Assembly: GCA_035571835.1 (NCBI GenBank) | Contig: DATNBU010000039.1 | Coordinates: forward strand, 389,061-453,060 | DNA from: Candidatus Limnocylindrales bacterium | GTDB lineage: Bacteria; Desulfobacterota; Binatia; UBA1149; CAITLU01 | Reading direction: 5' to 3' | DNA: 64,000 nt | In this document: positions 17,751 through 26,791 of the stretch, one piece after another | Layout: the number at the start of each line of letters is the position of its first letter | How positions within the stretch are numbered: the stretch's first letter is position 1 | Made by a program: the position numbers and the translations under genes | The notes under the pieces: generated by a model | Databases searched by the model: none | The model's input: only the letters and a program-made list of their open reading frames with translations | What the model was told of the DNA's origin: nothing

Positions 17751-20299
17751 ACAAGCCTCTTTGCACGATGGCGATCTGCGGATTGCTTCTCCTGCCATCG
17801 GCCGCACGAGCCGTCGATATCGCCGCAAGCGCGGACGACATCTGCCTGCCGGCGGAGGATCCGTGCGTGATCGACGGCGTTTTCGACGTGACCGGGCCAC
17901 TCGATTTCGGCGGACGGACAGTCAACATCACATTGACGGGACGCCTGCGCGGCGTGCCGGGAGTGGACCTGTCGGCAGGCGCGATCCAGATCGCATCGGG
18001 TCCTGGCGAGAACGCCATCGATTCCGACGGCTCGGCAGGAGGCGACATCTCGCTGCGCGCGTATCGCTCGTGCTCGGGCGATCTTTCGTTCCTGTGCCGC
18101 TACGACAGCCAGTGCTCCTCGGAAGGCAAAGGGACGTGTACGGCCGGAAACACCGGGACGATCTACGTCGACAGTGGGCTCAGCACGGCGGGAAGCTCTC
18201 CCGGATCCATCCTCATCAGCTCGCCAGGCGACATCACGCTGACCCGCCGCGTAACCGCTACCGCCACACTCGCGGGCAGCAGCGGATCCGAGATCAACAT
18301 CGGCACCGGCGGCTCGCTCTTCGCGTCGGGTGAGCTCGCCGCAGCGTCGGCGGGTGGCGAGTTCGACTATGAGACTGGCTACGGCGGATCGGTAACGGTC
18401 GGTGCTGCGGTGGATGCGAACATCGCGGGCGGTATCCGGGTCTGGGGCGCAGGCGAAGGTGGACAGGTCGACGTGAGTGCCGGTCGTGACGTGGTGATTA
18501 CATCGAACATCACCGGCAACGCGGGAAAAGCCCTTTACGCGGGCGGCGGCCAGATCGATGTTGCGGCAGGACGCGACCTGAAGGTCACGTCGCCGATCGG
18601 GGAAACCTTCCCGCAGCAGATCAACAGCGATGGCGGCGGCAGCTTCTACTCCTACGGGTACGGCTACGGCGGCGGCCTGGCGAGCGGCTACGGAGGCTAC
18701 CAGAGTTTCGAGGCGGGAAACGACCTCACGATCGGCAAGACCGCCACGGTCCACTCCAACGGCGGGCCCGCGGCGTCGGGCGGCGAACTGTGGTTCATTT
18801 CGGACGGAAATCTCGCCATCGACGGCACGATCCAGGCAAAGGGAACACCTCCGGCTTTCGGCTCCGATACCGGGGCTGCCGGCGGCAGGGTCTACCTGTT
18901 CGCGGACGATGACGTGAGCGTCGGCCGTACCGGCGTCGTCGACACCGCGTCCCCGCTCGGACAGGGCACCGTCTCGATCTACTCCGGCGGAAAGGTCACG
19001 ATCGACGGAAGCGTCGACGTGCACGGCTTTGCATCGGAAAGTTACTACGGCGGGGTCGCAACCGGCGGGTATTTCAGTGCCGGCGGCGACACCGACGTGA
19101 CGATCAGTGGGAAAGTGCGCGGCGGCGGCAACAACGGGTCCGGAGACTTCGACATCGACGTCTGCCGGCTGCACCTGACATCGACGGCACTGGTCCGTAA
19201 TTCCATCGACACGCCGAACGACTCTCCCGGCAACGTGATCGTCTCTGTCGGCGAGAGCATGGTCGCCGACACGGGCAGCCGCATCATCACCGATCCCACG
19301 GGCGGCAACACGATCATCAACACGCGCGACCCGAAGAAGCCGGCCGTCCTCAACGGGTCGATCACGCCCGCTCCGCTGCTCAACGTAAACCCGACGCTCG
19401 AAGGCTGTCCGGTCTGCGGCAACAGCGAAATCGACGAGGGCGAAAGCTGCGACGACGGCAACACGACGAGCGGCGACGGCTGCCGCAACGACTGCCAGGA
19501 CGAAGGATGCCTGGCCGCGTCCCCCGGATTCCCGGGAACGCCGATGTGCGACGACGGCGTCGCCTGCACCAAAGACGATTGCGACCCGGTCGCCCATGCA
19601 TGCCACCACCCGGTGTCGTGCGACGACGGCATCGCGTGCACCGTCGACTCGTGCAATGCGAACGTCTGCCAGCACGTCGGTAGCGACACGCTTTGCAACG
19701 ATCGCAACGATTGCACCGACGACATCTGCAACGACGCGACCGGCTGCGTGTACGCCGACCTGACCGGCAACACGTGCGAAGATGGGGACGTCTGCACGCT
19801 GGCCGGCACCTGCGACAACGGAAATTGCACAGTCACCGGCGGTCTCCACACAACGCGCAATTCACTGAAGGCCAAGGCCCCGGAAGGTGCGGCCAACGAT
19901 CGTCTGAAGGGTCGCATCGAGTTCCCGTTCGACCAGCTCACCGCCAATCCGACCGTCAGCGGCGCAACTCTCACGCTGGAGAATGAGTTCGATACGATCA
20001 TCTACACTCTGGCGATGCCGGCAGGCCAGTGGACACATACGGATGCCACGCTCTGGGCCTGGCACTCGACCGGCGTCGACGGAAGCTCCGTCACCGTCCG
20101 AACCGACGCGACGCACGGTACGGTGCGCGTAACGCTGAAAATCGCCGGAGCGGAGATCGCGGGCGCCATCGGTCAGACGCAGCTGTCGGCGTCGGTGCTG
20201 TTCGGCAGCGATCCGGGCACAGACCAGTGCGTGACCGCGCGCAGCGTTCCGTGCCGCCCGCACGGCACGACCACGATCTGCAAGGACGTGGCGCAGTAA
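17747..20299 (+). CDS. Large exported beta-solenoid-like protein with cysteine-rich repeats
   Basis: 850 residues. Signal peptide to about residue 22 (LLLLPSAARA). Residues ~25-540 are Gly/Ser/Val-rich repeats of beta-solenoid/adhesin character (GGQIDVAAGRDLKVTS, GGQVDVSAGRDVVITS), with a Tyr-Gly stretch (YSYGYGYGGGLASGYGGY). A Myxococcus-type cysteine-rich module begins at 557 (CGNSEIDEGESCDDGNTTSGDGCRNDC). Then come several CDDG-x-CT-x-D-x-C repeats to about residue 700 and a C-terminal beta-sandwich-like domain. The gene is coupled to the upstream beta-helix gene by an ATGA overlap. Probably a surface-exposed or secreted structural or adhesive protein. Confidence 0.75.
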   Translation: MNKPLCTMAICGLLLLPSAARAVDIAASADDICLPAEDPCVIDGVFDVTGPLDFGGRTVNITLTGRLRGVPGVDLSAGAIQIASGPGENAIDSDGSAGGDISLRAYRSCSGDLSFLCRYDSQCSSEGKGTCTAGNTGTIYVDSGLSTAGSSPGSILISSPGDITLTRRVTATATLAGSSGSEINIGTGGSLFASGELAAASAGGEFDYETGYGGSVTVGAAVDANIAGGIRVWGAGEGGQVDVSAGRDVVITSNITGNAGKALYAGGGQIDVAAGRDLKVTSPIGETFPQQINSDGGGSFYSYGYGYGGGLASGYGGYQSFEAGNDLTIGKTATVHSNGGPAASGGELWFISDGNLAIDGTIQAKGTPPAFGSDTGAAGGRVYLFADDDVSVGRTGVVDTASPLGQGTVSIYSGGKVTIDGSVDVHGFASESYYGGVATGGYFSAGGDTDVTISGKVRGGGNNGSGDFDIDVCRLHLTSTALVRNSIDTPNDSPGNVIVSVGESMVADTGSRIITDPTGGNTIINTRDPKKPAVLNGSITPAPLLNVNPTLEGCPVCGNSEIDEGESCDDGNTTSGDGCRNDCQDEGCLAASPGFPGTPMCDDGVACTKDDCDPVAHACHHPVSCDDGIACTVDSCNANVCQHVGSDTLCNDRNDCTDDICNDATGCVYADLTGNTCEDGDVCTLAGTCDNGNCTVTGGLHTTRNSLKAKAPEGAANDRLKGRIEFPFDQLTANPTVSGATLTLENEFDTIIYTLAMPAGQWTHTDATLWAWHSTGVDGSSVTVRTDATHGTVRVTLKIAGAEIAGAIGQTQLSASVLFGSDPGTDQCVTARSVPCRPHGTTTICKDVAQ

Positions 20300-20364
20300 A
20301 AATCGGGGACAGACACCGATTTCCGGAAATCGGTGTCTGTCCCCGATTTCCATGTCCCCGATTT
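20300..20364. repeat. Perfect 50-bp palindrome, GGGGACAGACACC variant of the REP-like family
   Basis: Bases 20300-20324 are the exact reverse complement of 20325-20349, with no spacer; each 25-base arm contains CGGGGACAGACACCGA. A third, shorter arm (ATGTCCCCGATTT) follows at 20352-20364. It sits between a plus-strand gene ending at 20299 and a minus-strand gene ending at 20374, where it could act as a bidirectional terminator. Confidence 0.85.
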
Positions 20365-20373
20365 CGCTGCGAG

Positions 20374-20577
20374 TCAGGCCCGGGCCTTGCGGCCGCGCGT
20401 TTTCGGGGCCGCGCCGAGCAGCTGGCTGCAGAACAGGCGGACGGCGCGCAGGTAGCGCTCGCGTTCGGTCGCCGACAGTCCGGGGTTTTCCTTCTCGAGA
20501 CTTGCCTGGAATTTCTCGACCTCGCCGTCGAGAAGAAGCCGTAGAAGCGTGCGATCGAGTTCCGCCGAAGAGCTCAT
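20374..20577 (-). CDS. Small conserved-looking protein of unknown function
   Basis: 67 residues, all helical by appearance (LDRTLLRLLLDGEVEKFQASLEKENPGLSATERERYLRAVRLFCSQLL) with a basic tail (KTRGRKARA). No signal peptide or known family. It lies 72 bases downstream of the metal ABC permease, on the same strand. It reads as a genuine small soluble protein, perhaps nucleic-acid binding given its tail, but this is only a composition argument. Confidence 0.5.
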   Translation of the reverse strand: MSSSAELDRTLLRLLLDGEVEKFQASLEKENPGLSATERERYLRAVRLFCSQLLGAAPKTRGRKARA

Positions 20578-20649
20578 GGCTGCCTTATAGCTTCGAGCGC
20601 TGCTTGGGGGAAAGGCGGCCGGCTCGGTGGGAACGCGCCCGGCTCGCCG

Positions 20650-21441
20650 CTACGCGCCCCGCCGCAGCACCCACGACAGGAAGAACGCGCTGACCGCCAC
20701 CAGCACGATGGCCGCGCCGGCGCTCACGTCGTACGCAAACGACAGGTAGAGGCCGGAAATTGCGCTCGCCGCTCCGAGCCCCATCGACAGTGCGACCTGG
20801 CGGCGAAAATCGAGCGTCCACAATGCGGCGGTTGCCGCCGGCACGACCAGCAGCGCTTCGACGAGCAGCACGCCGACCACCCGCACTCCGGCCACCACCG
20901 TGAGCGCGAGCACGACGATCAGCACGGCATCGAACAGGTCGACAGGCCGGTTGTACGCACGCGCAACTTCGTCGTCGAAAGCAATGAACAGCATCTCGCG
21001 GAACGAGACCGCGATGATCGACGCGAGCACCGCGGCCAGAGCGCCGAGCATCCAGAGGTCGCCTGTCGAAACCGACAGCAGGCTTCCGAAGAGATACGCG
21101 AACAGGTCCTTCTGGTAGCCGTGGTTCATGCCGACCAGCAGCAGCCCGAGCGCCATCGCGCCGGAGAGAAACACGCCGATGATCGCGTCTTCGCCGAGTC
21201 GCCGGTCGCGCGCGACCGAGAACATCCCGAGCGCAACCGCCACGGCAAACACCGCGGCCGAGAGCCCGGGATCGACGCCGAGAAGCAGCCCGATCGCCAC
21301 GCCGCCGATCGCCGAATGGGAAATGCCGACGCCGATGAACGCGAGCCGGCGCAGGATCACGAAGAAGCCGAGCAGCCCGCACAGCAGACCGACGATCACG
21401 GCCGCGGCCAGCGCGCGCTCGGCGAACGCGTATTCGAACAT
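20650..21441 (-). CDS. Metal (Zn/Mn) ABC transporter permease, ZnuB/TroC family
   Basis: 263 residues with about eight hydrophobic helices of the ABC-3 permease family. Family signatures include GFFVILRRLAFIGVGISHSAIGGVAIGLLLG (the AFxGxxxSHxAxxG region), DAIIGVFLSGAMALGLLL and GVRVVGVLLVEALLVVPAATA. Its ATG overlaps the ATPase gene's TGA by one base (TGATG), so the two are translationally coupled. Together with the ATPase (21441-22217) and the binding protein (24333-25268) it forms an uptake system for zinc or manganese in the inner membrane. Confidence 0.9.
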   Translation of the reverse strand: MFEYAFAERALAAAVIVGLLCGLLGFFVILRRLAFIGVGISHSAIGGVAIGLLLGVDPGLSAAVFAVAVALGMFSVARDRRLGEDAIIGVFLSGAMALGLLLVGMNHGYQKDLFAYLFGSLLSVSTGDLWMLGALAAVLASIIAVSFREMLFIAFDDEVARAYNRPVDLFDAVLIVVLALTVVAGVRVVGVLLVEALLVVPAATAALWTLDFRRQVALSMGLGAASAISGLYLSFAYDVSAGAAIVLVAVSAFFLSWVLRRGA

Positions 21442-22217
21442 CAGTGGGCGCTGCCGTGATGGCGCTCGTGGTGCGCGATCTCGCCGGCGAGGAAATCGAA
21501 CTCGCACGAATACGCTTCACGAAGAGCGTGGCTGTGGACGACTTCCTCGGGATTGCCGTGCACGTGCATGCGGCGATTGATGCAGACGAGCTCGCTTGCC
21601 TGCCCGGCGAGCGCGAGCAGGTCGTGCGAGACGCAGACCACGGTGATCGCGCGCTCGTGCTGGAGCCTTCGCAGCAGCCCGTAGAATTCTAGCTCGGCCG
21701 GAAGGTCGAGACCGACCGTCGGCTCGTCGAGGATCAGGAGGCGCGTTCCGGCGCACAGCGCCTGCGCGAGAAGCACGCGCCGCGTTTCGCCGCCCGACAG
21801 TCTGCCGATCGGGCGCGACGCAAGCGCACCAAGCCCGATCGCATCGAGATCGTCCTGCACGCGCTTCCAGTCCGCCGCGCGCGCCGGGCGGAAGCGCCCG
21901 TTGCAGCACACGCGGCCCATCATGACGACATCGGCGACGGTGGCCGGAAAGTTTCGCGGAATCGCCTGGCGCTGCGGCACGTATCCGATCGCGTGCGCAT
22001 CGCCGCCATGGCTGGCGGGCGAATGACCAAGCACCTCGATCGTGCCCGAGCGCACCGGCACCAGGCCGAGCAGCGCACGCAGCAGCGTGGTCTTGCCCGC
22101 TCCGTTGGGACCGATCACGCCGAGAAACGCGCCTTCGGCGACACGAAACGAAATGTCCTCGAGGACCGGATGGCCGTCGAGGTCGATACTGACTCGGTCG
22201 AACAGCACGGCATCCAT
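21441..22217 (-). CDS. Metal (Zn/Mn) ABC transporter ATP-binding protein, ZnuC-like
   Basis: 258 residues of an ABC ATPase: Walker A GPNGAGKTT, Q-loop VPQRQAI, signature LSGGETRR, Walker B LLILDEPTVGLD, H-loop VSHD. VPQRQAIPRNFPATVADVVMMGR is typical of the metal-uptake subfamily. His residues cluster near the C-terminus (EIAHHERHHGSAH), which could buffer or sense metal. The ATG at 22217 was chosen because the long upstream extension of the frame overlaps the divergent GT-C/TPR gene and has no similarity to ABC proteins. Coupled to the permease by TGATG. Confidence 0.92.
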   Translation of the reverse strand: MDAVLFDRVSIDLDGHPVLEDISFRVAEGAFLGVIGPNGAGKTTLLRALLGLVPVRSGTIEVLGHSPASHGGDAHAIGYVPQRQAIPRNFPATVADVVMMGRVCCNGRFRPARAADWKRVQDDLDAIGLGALASRPIGRLSGGETRRVLLAQALCAGTRLLILDEPTVGLDLPAELEFYGLLRRLQHERAITVVCVSHDLLALAGQASELVCINRRMHVHGNPEEVVHSHALREAYSCEFDFLAGEIAHHERHHGSAH

Positions 22218-22391
22218 GGGAGAGCGCCGCCATATCAGGACTCTGGGCGGCGGGCGAATATGTTCGCTCCGGCAGCGTGTCGCAAACCGCAGGCGGAAGG
22301 CGGCGCTCGCACGGCTCTCGTTCCGGGAGGGCCAGCGATCGCGGCAGCGCTCGAATTGGAGGCTGCGCGAGCGTCGGCTACAAGCGCGGCG

Positions 22392-24284
22392 ATGGGTCGC
22401 AAGGCGCGAGGCAAACGGGACGAGCCGATCGCAAAGGCTCGGCCTCAAGCAGCAGCTGCTGTCACTTCCCGGCCGGCAACCTCGCGCGCGAGCACCTCTG
22501 CGAACGCCTGGGTTGCCACCGCGCTGTGGATCGCTGGCCTGTGGATCGCGGCAGCTGCAGCTTACGCCGGCAGTATCGGCACGCCGTTCCTCCTCGACGA
22601 TCCGATCAACATCACGAAGAACCCGCAGATCCAGCTGCCGCTCTCGATCGCAAGCCTGATCGCGGATCCGCGCGCGCTCGTGACGGCGAGCCTTCGGCTG
22701 AATTACCTCGCCGGCGGGTTCTCCGTCGCGGGCTACCACGTCCTCAACATCGTCGCGCACGCGATCGCGGGGACGCTCGTGTTCCTGCTCGCAAGGGCGA
22801 CGCTGCGGCTTCCGGTATTTCGCCGAACCGATGAGCCGGCCGCACACGGCAACGAACGCGTCACGGACGCGCTTGCCGCCGTCATTGCGCTCATCTTCCT
22901 CATGCATCCGATGCAGACCGAGAGCGTCACGTACGTGATCCAGCGCGCAGAGATCTTCGTCAGCGCGGCGCTCACGGCGAGCCTGCTCGCGTTTTCGAAC
23001 ATGGACGGCGGCACGAGCGCGCGCACTCTTGTCGCGCTCGCCGTCTCGTGCATCGCGGGCATCTACAGCAAGCCTTCGTTCGCCGTGGTTCCCGCGCTGC
23101 TGCTGGTCTACGACCTTTGTTTCCTCGTCCGCGCACCACTCGTCGAGGAACGCCGCACCGGGCAATCCGAAGCACGGCCGGCCGGACGCTTCGGCGAAAT
23201 CGCGCGCCGATGGCCGGCGTATGCGATAGCCGCAGTCGCCGCGCTCTGGACGTTCGTGCTGACCAAAACGCGCGGCGGCTTCGAGGCCGAGACGGCCGGT
23301 TTCGATGTAGCCGGCATTACGCCGATCGATTACCTCGGCGCGCAGGCCGGAGTGATCGTCCAGTATCTGCGCGTCGCGCTGTGGCCTTCGCGGCTGTGCT
23401 TCGACTGCGGCTACCGCGGCGCGTGGCCCGTGCACGCGACATTCCTCGGCAATTCGGTCGCGATACCGGCGGTCATCCTGCTCGCCATTGCTGCCGGCGC
23501 GCTCGCCCTGTGGAGACGGCAGCCGCTCGCGACGTTCGCGGTCTTCGGGTCGGCCGTCGTGCTGACACCGACGTCATCGCTGCTGCCGCTGGCCGATTTT
23601 TACGTCGAGCACCGCATGTACCTGCCGATCGCATTCCTGGCGATGGCGGTGGTTCCCGCCGCAAACGCGGCGCTGCAGCGCTTTGCCCCGCACGCGAATG
23701 CTGCCGGGCGGATCGGAGCCGCACTCGCGCTGGTCGTCGTCGCGACGCTCGCGATTGCGACGACGAGGCGAAACGCGCTGCTGTCGGATCCGGTCGCGAT
23801 GATGGAGGATTCGCTCGCGCAGGCGCCGAACAACGAGCGCGTGCAGTACAACCTCGCCAACGCGTACAAGCGCATGGGCCGCGCCGCTGACGCGATTCCC
23901 CACTACGAAGCCGCGATCCGCATCGCGCCGAACGTCGTGCGCTCGTACGAGAACCTGGGGTCGCTCTACGCCGAGATGGGAAGAAGCGAGGATGCGCTGC
24001 GCGTCTACCTGGCCGGCGCCGCTGCCAAGCCGGACGCCGGCATGGCGCACCGCAACGTCGCGAGCGCGTACCTGCGACTGAATCGACCGCAGGAAGCGTT
24101 CGAGGCGGCAAAGAAGTCGCTCGAAGTCGAGCGCGGCAACGCGAACGGCTTCCGCCTGCTCGGGGCTGCGCTCGAAAAGCTCGGCCGCAGCGGAGAAGCG
24201 GCCGAAGCCTATCGCGAGGGACTTGCCGCCAATCCCGGCAACGCCGCACTTACCGAAAGCCTGGCCAACGTCGGCCAGCGCTGA
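22392..24284 (+). CDS. GT-C/TMTC-like membrane protein with C-terminal TPR repeats
   Basis: 630 residues. After a basic Ala-rich N-terminus come about ten hydrophobic helices. The first loop carries GTPFLLDDPINITKNPQIQ, the acidic Asp-Asp motif of GT-C glycosyltransferases and of TMTC-type O-mannosyltransferases (DUF1736 neighbourhood). LMHPMQTESVTYVIQRAE and YVEHRMYLPIAFLAMAV are family-typical. From residue ~480 there are at least four TPR units (NNERVQYNLANAYKRMGRAADAIPHYEAAIRIAPN and following). It may transfer a lipid-linked sugar to envelope proteins; this is inferred from family. It is transcribed divergently from, and sits inside, the split metal-transport locus. Confidence 0.8.
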   Translation: MGRKARGKRDEPIAKARPQAAAAVTSRPATSRASTSANAWVATALWIAGLWIAAAAAYAGSIGTPFLLDDPINITKNPQIQLPLSIASLIADPRALVTASLRLNYLAGGFSVAGYHVLNIVAHAIAGTLVFLLARATLRLPVFRRTDEPAAHGNERVTDALAAVIALIFLMHPMQTESVTYVIQRAEIFVSAALTASLLAFSNMDGGTSARTLVALAVSCIAGIYSKPSFAVVPALLLVYDLCFLVRAPLVEERRTGQSEARPAGRFGEIARRWPAYAIAAVAALWTFVLTKTRGGFEAETAGFDVAGITPIDYLGAQAGVIVQYLRVALWPSRLCFDCGYRGAWPVHATFLGNSVAIPAVILLAIAAGALALWRRQPLATFAVFGSAVVLTPTSSLLPLADFYVEHRMYLPIAFLAMAVVPAANAALQRFAPHANAAGRIGAALALVVVATLAIATTRRNALLSDPVAMMEDSLAQAPNNERVQYNLANAYKRMGRAADAIPHYEAAIRIAPNVVRSYENLGSLYAEMGRSEDALRVYLAGAAAKPDAGMAHRNVASAYLRLNRPQEAFEAAKKSLEVERGNANGFRLLGAALEKLGRSGEAAEAYREGLAANPGNAALTESLANVGQR

Positions 24285-24332
24285 CGACGATCCGGAACAT
24301 TCCGGTGCTCGCGCACGAGCCGGCACCGGCCT

Positions 24333-25268
24333 TCATTGTCGGCGGACGGGCTTTTCCGGAATCGGGCTGACCGGCGGCGCTTCTTTCGGCAGGGAAACGG
24401 CGAGCGCCTGCTGGAATGCGTGCACGTTGAACAGGATCAGCGACGCATAGGTTGCGCGCTCGAGGCCCCACGCGCCGCCGAGCGGATCGACGGTCACGAG
24501 CGGAACGCCGAGCTCGCCGGCGAGCACGCGCGCCTGCCGCGGATCGATCTGCGGCTCGACGAGCACTGCACGCACGCCGGCAGCGCGCCCCGCGCGCACG
24601 GCATCGATCATCGCGCGCAGCGACGGTTCGCGTCCTTCGCTTTCGCCGAGGCTTCCGACCGGATGCAGGTCGAAACGTTCGGCGAAGCGGTTCCATGCCG
24701 GATGCCACGCGAGAAAGCTGCGCGTGGACGCCAGCGCGAACGCGCCGCGCACTTCGGTTTCGAGATCGGCGAGCGCTTCGGACATCGCCCTTGCCGTTAC
24801 GCCGTAGCGTGGCGCTCCTTCGGGATCGGCCTCGGCGAGCGCCCGGTAGATCGGCGAGATCGCATGGTCGCGAACCCAGGACGGATCGAGCCACACGTGC
24901 GGATCGCGCTCGTGGTCGTGCGAGGCCGCGGACTCTGCCGGTGCAGCGTCGAGACGGACGACGATCGCGCCGTCCGGTGCATCGAGCGTGTCGCCGAGCC
25001 AGTCGTCGATGGCCGAGCCGAGCGAGATCACGATGTGCGCGGCGGCCACGGCAGCGGCGTCCGAAGGCTTCGGCTCGAACGTATGCGGATCGGCGCCAGC
25101 CGGAAGGATGCTGCGGACGACGACGCGGTCGCCGCCGAGCTCGGAGACGATCATCGCGAGCGGCGGAATCGACACGACGACGTGGAGCGGAAGCTCGGCC
25201 GCCCCGGCAACTGCGGCCTGGGAAAGCGTGACGACGGCGAGCGCTGCAGCGATGCGAATGGAACGCAT
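24333..25268 (-). CDS. Metal (Zn/Mn) ABC transporter substrate-binding protein, ZnuA-like
   Basis: 311 residues from ATG 25268. Signal peptide to about residue 24 (ALAVVTLSQAAVAGA). Family landmarks: PPLAMIVSELGGDRVVV, LPAGADPHTFEPKPSD (first His ligand), a short His/Asp loop SHDHERDPHVWLDP (second His), SFLAWHPAWNRFAERF (third His) and LVEPQIDPRQARVLAGELGVPLVTVDPLGG. It binds Zn2+ or Mn2+ in the periplasm and delivers it to the permease/ATPase at 20650-22217. The gene is separated from those two by the GT-C/TPR gene. No convincing Zur-type palindrome was seen upstream. Confidence 0.88.
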   Translation of the reverse strand: MRSIRIAAALAVVTLSQAAVAGAAELPLHVVVSIPPLAMIVSELGGDRVVVRSILPAGADPHTFEPKPSDAAAVAAAHIVISLGSAIDDWLGDTLDAPDGAIVVRLDAAPAESAASHDHERDPHVWLDPSWVRDHAISPIYRALAEADPEGAPRYGVTARAMSEALADLETEVRGAFALASTRSFLAWHPAWNRFAERFDLHPVGSLGESEGREPSLRAMIDAVRAGRAAGVRAVLVEPQIDPRQARVLAGELGVPLVTVDPLGGAWGLERATYASLILFNVHAFQQALAVSLPKEAPPVSPIPEKPVRRQ

Positions 25269-25396
25269 GATCCGACCGCGTCTATCGCTCGTCAGACCCT
25301 CGAGCAATCAGGCGCCGATTCCACTGAGCTAGCGGCAGGCCGGGCGATCATCAGGCGGCAGTGTACGGATCAGGCGACAGGCCCGACGCCCGGCGA

Positions 25397-26647
25397 CTAC
25401 GCCGCAGCCACTTCGGCGCGCGTATCGGGTGCTTCCAGCCAGCGCATGCGCGCGCTTCCGACAAAGATGCGGCTCATCATTGCGAAGCGACGCGTGACCG
25501 GCTGCTGCAGGTACGGAACGCCGAAGCGCTCACAGATCTCGATGACCCTCGGCTGCACGCGCCGGTACGCGAGCATCGGCATGTCCGGAAACAGATGATG
25601 CTCGATCTGGTAGTTCAGCCACAGGTGCGCGTAGTCGCAGACGTCGCCGCCGGTCCGGTAGTTGACCGACCCGACCACCTGCCGCACGTAGAACTCGCCT
25701 CGCGATTCGGGGCTCCCCTCGAAACGATAGACGTCTTCTCCGCTGTGATTCGGACCGACCACGAAGAACGTGTGGATGTTGGTCAGCACGTCGGCCATCA
25801 GCGAGTTGCACAGCGCCGAGAACGCCGCCCACGCTCCGAGCGGCGCGAACAGAAGCGGCAGCGCGACGAAACTGAGAAGCGCGTACGGTGCGTAGCAGGC
25901 GAGCAGCAGCGCGCGGACCGGCGTCGGACGCGGGGCGTTTTCCGGCGCACGCCGGTGCCACCACGCGGTCAGCGTCTTCGGCGCGTAGTACGACGCGCGC
26001 CAGGTCGCGGCCAGCAGCGCAAGCAGGCCGTAGCGCGCGGCCACCGGCAGACGCGACCCGTGGATGTCGGCAACGTTGTGCTCGATCAGGTCCGGATCGC
26101 GCAGCTCGCCGGTGTGCTGGTGGTGCAGGATGTTGTGCTCGTAGATCCACGCTTCGGGCAGCATCCAGTCGGCCCAGTCGACCAGGCGCCGGCGGCCGCG
26201 CGCGAAGACACGCGACGTGTAGCGCGCCGGGGCCCCGGGGACTCTGTCGTAACCGCGATGACCGATGTGATGCATCAGCAGCCAGCGCGTCGAGCGACCG
26301 AGCGAAAGCGCTGCTGCGCTCAGCGGATTCGGTGCGATCCACGCCGTCGCGAGCCCGACGGCTGTCGCAATGCGACCCCATCGTTCGATGCGACGCAGGT
26401 GACGCAGGTCGTCATCGCCGAGCGTTGCGCGCAATTCGGCGCGCAGCTCGCCGATCGCCTGCGCGAAGCCTTCGAGGTCAATATGATCGAGGGTGTCGAG
26501 ATTCGGATTCGCAGCTGTCACGGAACGCGCGTGTGTATGCGATGGAGCGTCACGAGAAAAGCGAAATCGTTCGTAACTCTTCTCTGCGCGATAAGTTGAT
26601 TTCCTGATTCGACGAACAACGAAGCGTGACACGCATCGGTCATTCAC
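25397..26647 (-). CDS. Fatty-acid desaturase family membrane protein
   Basis: 416 residues from GTG 26647, which has a GGGAG site 7 bases upstream. An internal GTG at 26521 is an alternative, since the first ~40 residues are basic and AT-rich in DNA. The three histidine boxes of membrane di-iron desaturases are present: HHIGHRG, EHNILHHQHTG and YQIEHHLFP. Hydrophobic helices lie between them (ALLLACYAPYALLSFVALPLLFAPLGAWAAF). It would introduce a double bond or hydroxyl into a fatty acyl chain at the inner membrane. No neighbouring lipid genes indicate the substrate. Confidence 0.88.
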   Translation of the reverse strand: MNDRCVSRFVVRRIRKSTYRAEKSYERFRFSRDAPSHTHARSVTAANPNLDTLDHIDLEGFAQAIGELRAELRATLGDDDLRHLRRIERWGRIATAVGLATAWIAPNPLSAAALSLGRSTRWLLMHHIGHRGYDRVPGAPARYTSRVFARGRRRLVDWADWMLPEAWIYEHNILHHQHTGELRDPDLIEHNVADIHGSRLPVAARYGLLALLAATWRASYYAPKTLTAWWHRRAPENAPRPTPVRALLLACYAPYALLSFVALPLLFAPLGAWAAFSALCNSLMADVLTNIHTFFVVGPNHSGEDVYRFEGSPESRGEFYVRQVVGSVNYRTGGDVCDYAHLWLNYQIEHHLFPDMPMLAYRRVQPRVIEICERFGVPYLQQPVTRRFAMMSRIFVGSARMRWLEAPDTRAEVAAA

Positions 26648-26791
26648 CGAGACACTCCCGGACAGTCGCGCTTCTGCAATACGACCGAGCTCGTGCCGTT
26701 CCCGCGTTCATGCGTTCCTGCGCGTTTCGAAGCGGAATCGGGAAGGAAGTCGGGAACGAAGTCGGACTGATCCGTTTCGTGTCCCGACTTG

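Noticed and set aside
17600..19849. A 749-residue open frame antisense to the beta-solenoid gene
   Set aside because: Repetitive VAA/RRR composition reflects the sense-strand repeats; no independent support.
25280..25345. tRNA-like sequence (minus strand, TAGCTCAGTGGAATCGGCGCC)
   Set aside because: It resembles a tRNA D-arm, but the D-stem does not pair, the following hairpin has a nine-base loop, and there is no T-arm or acceptor match.
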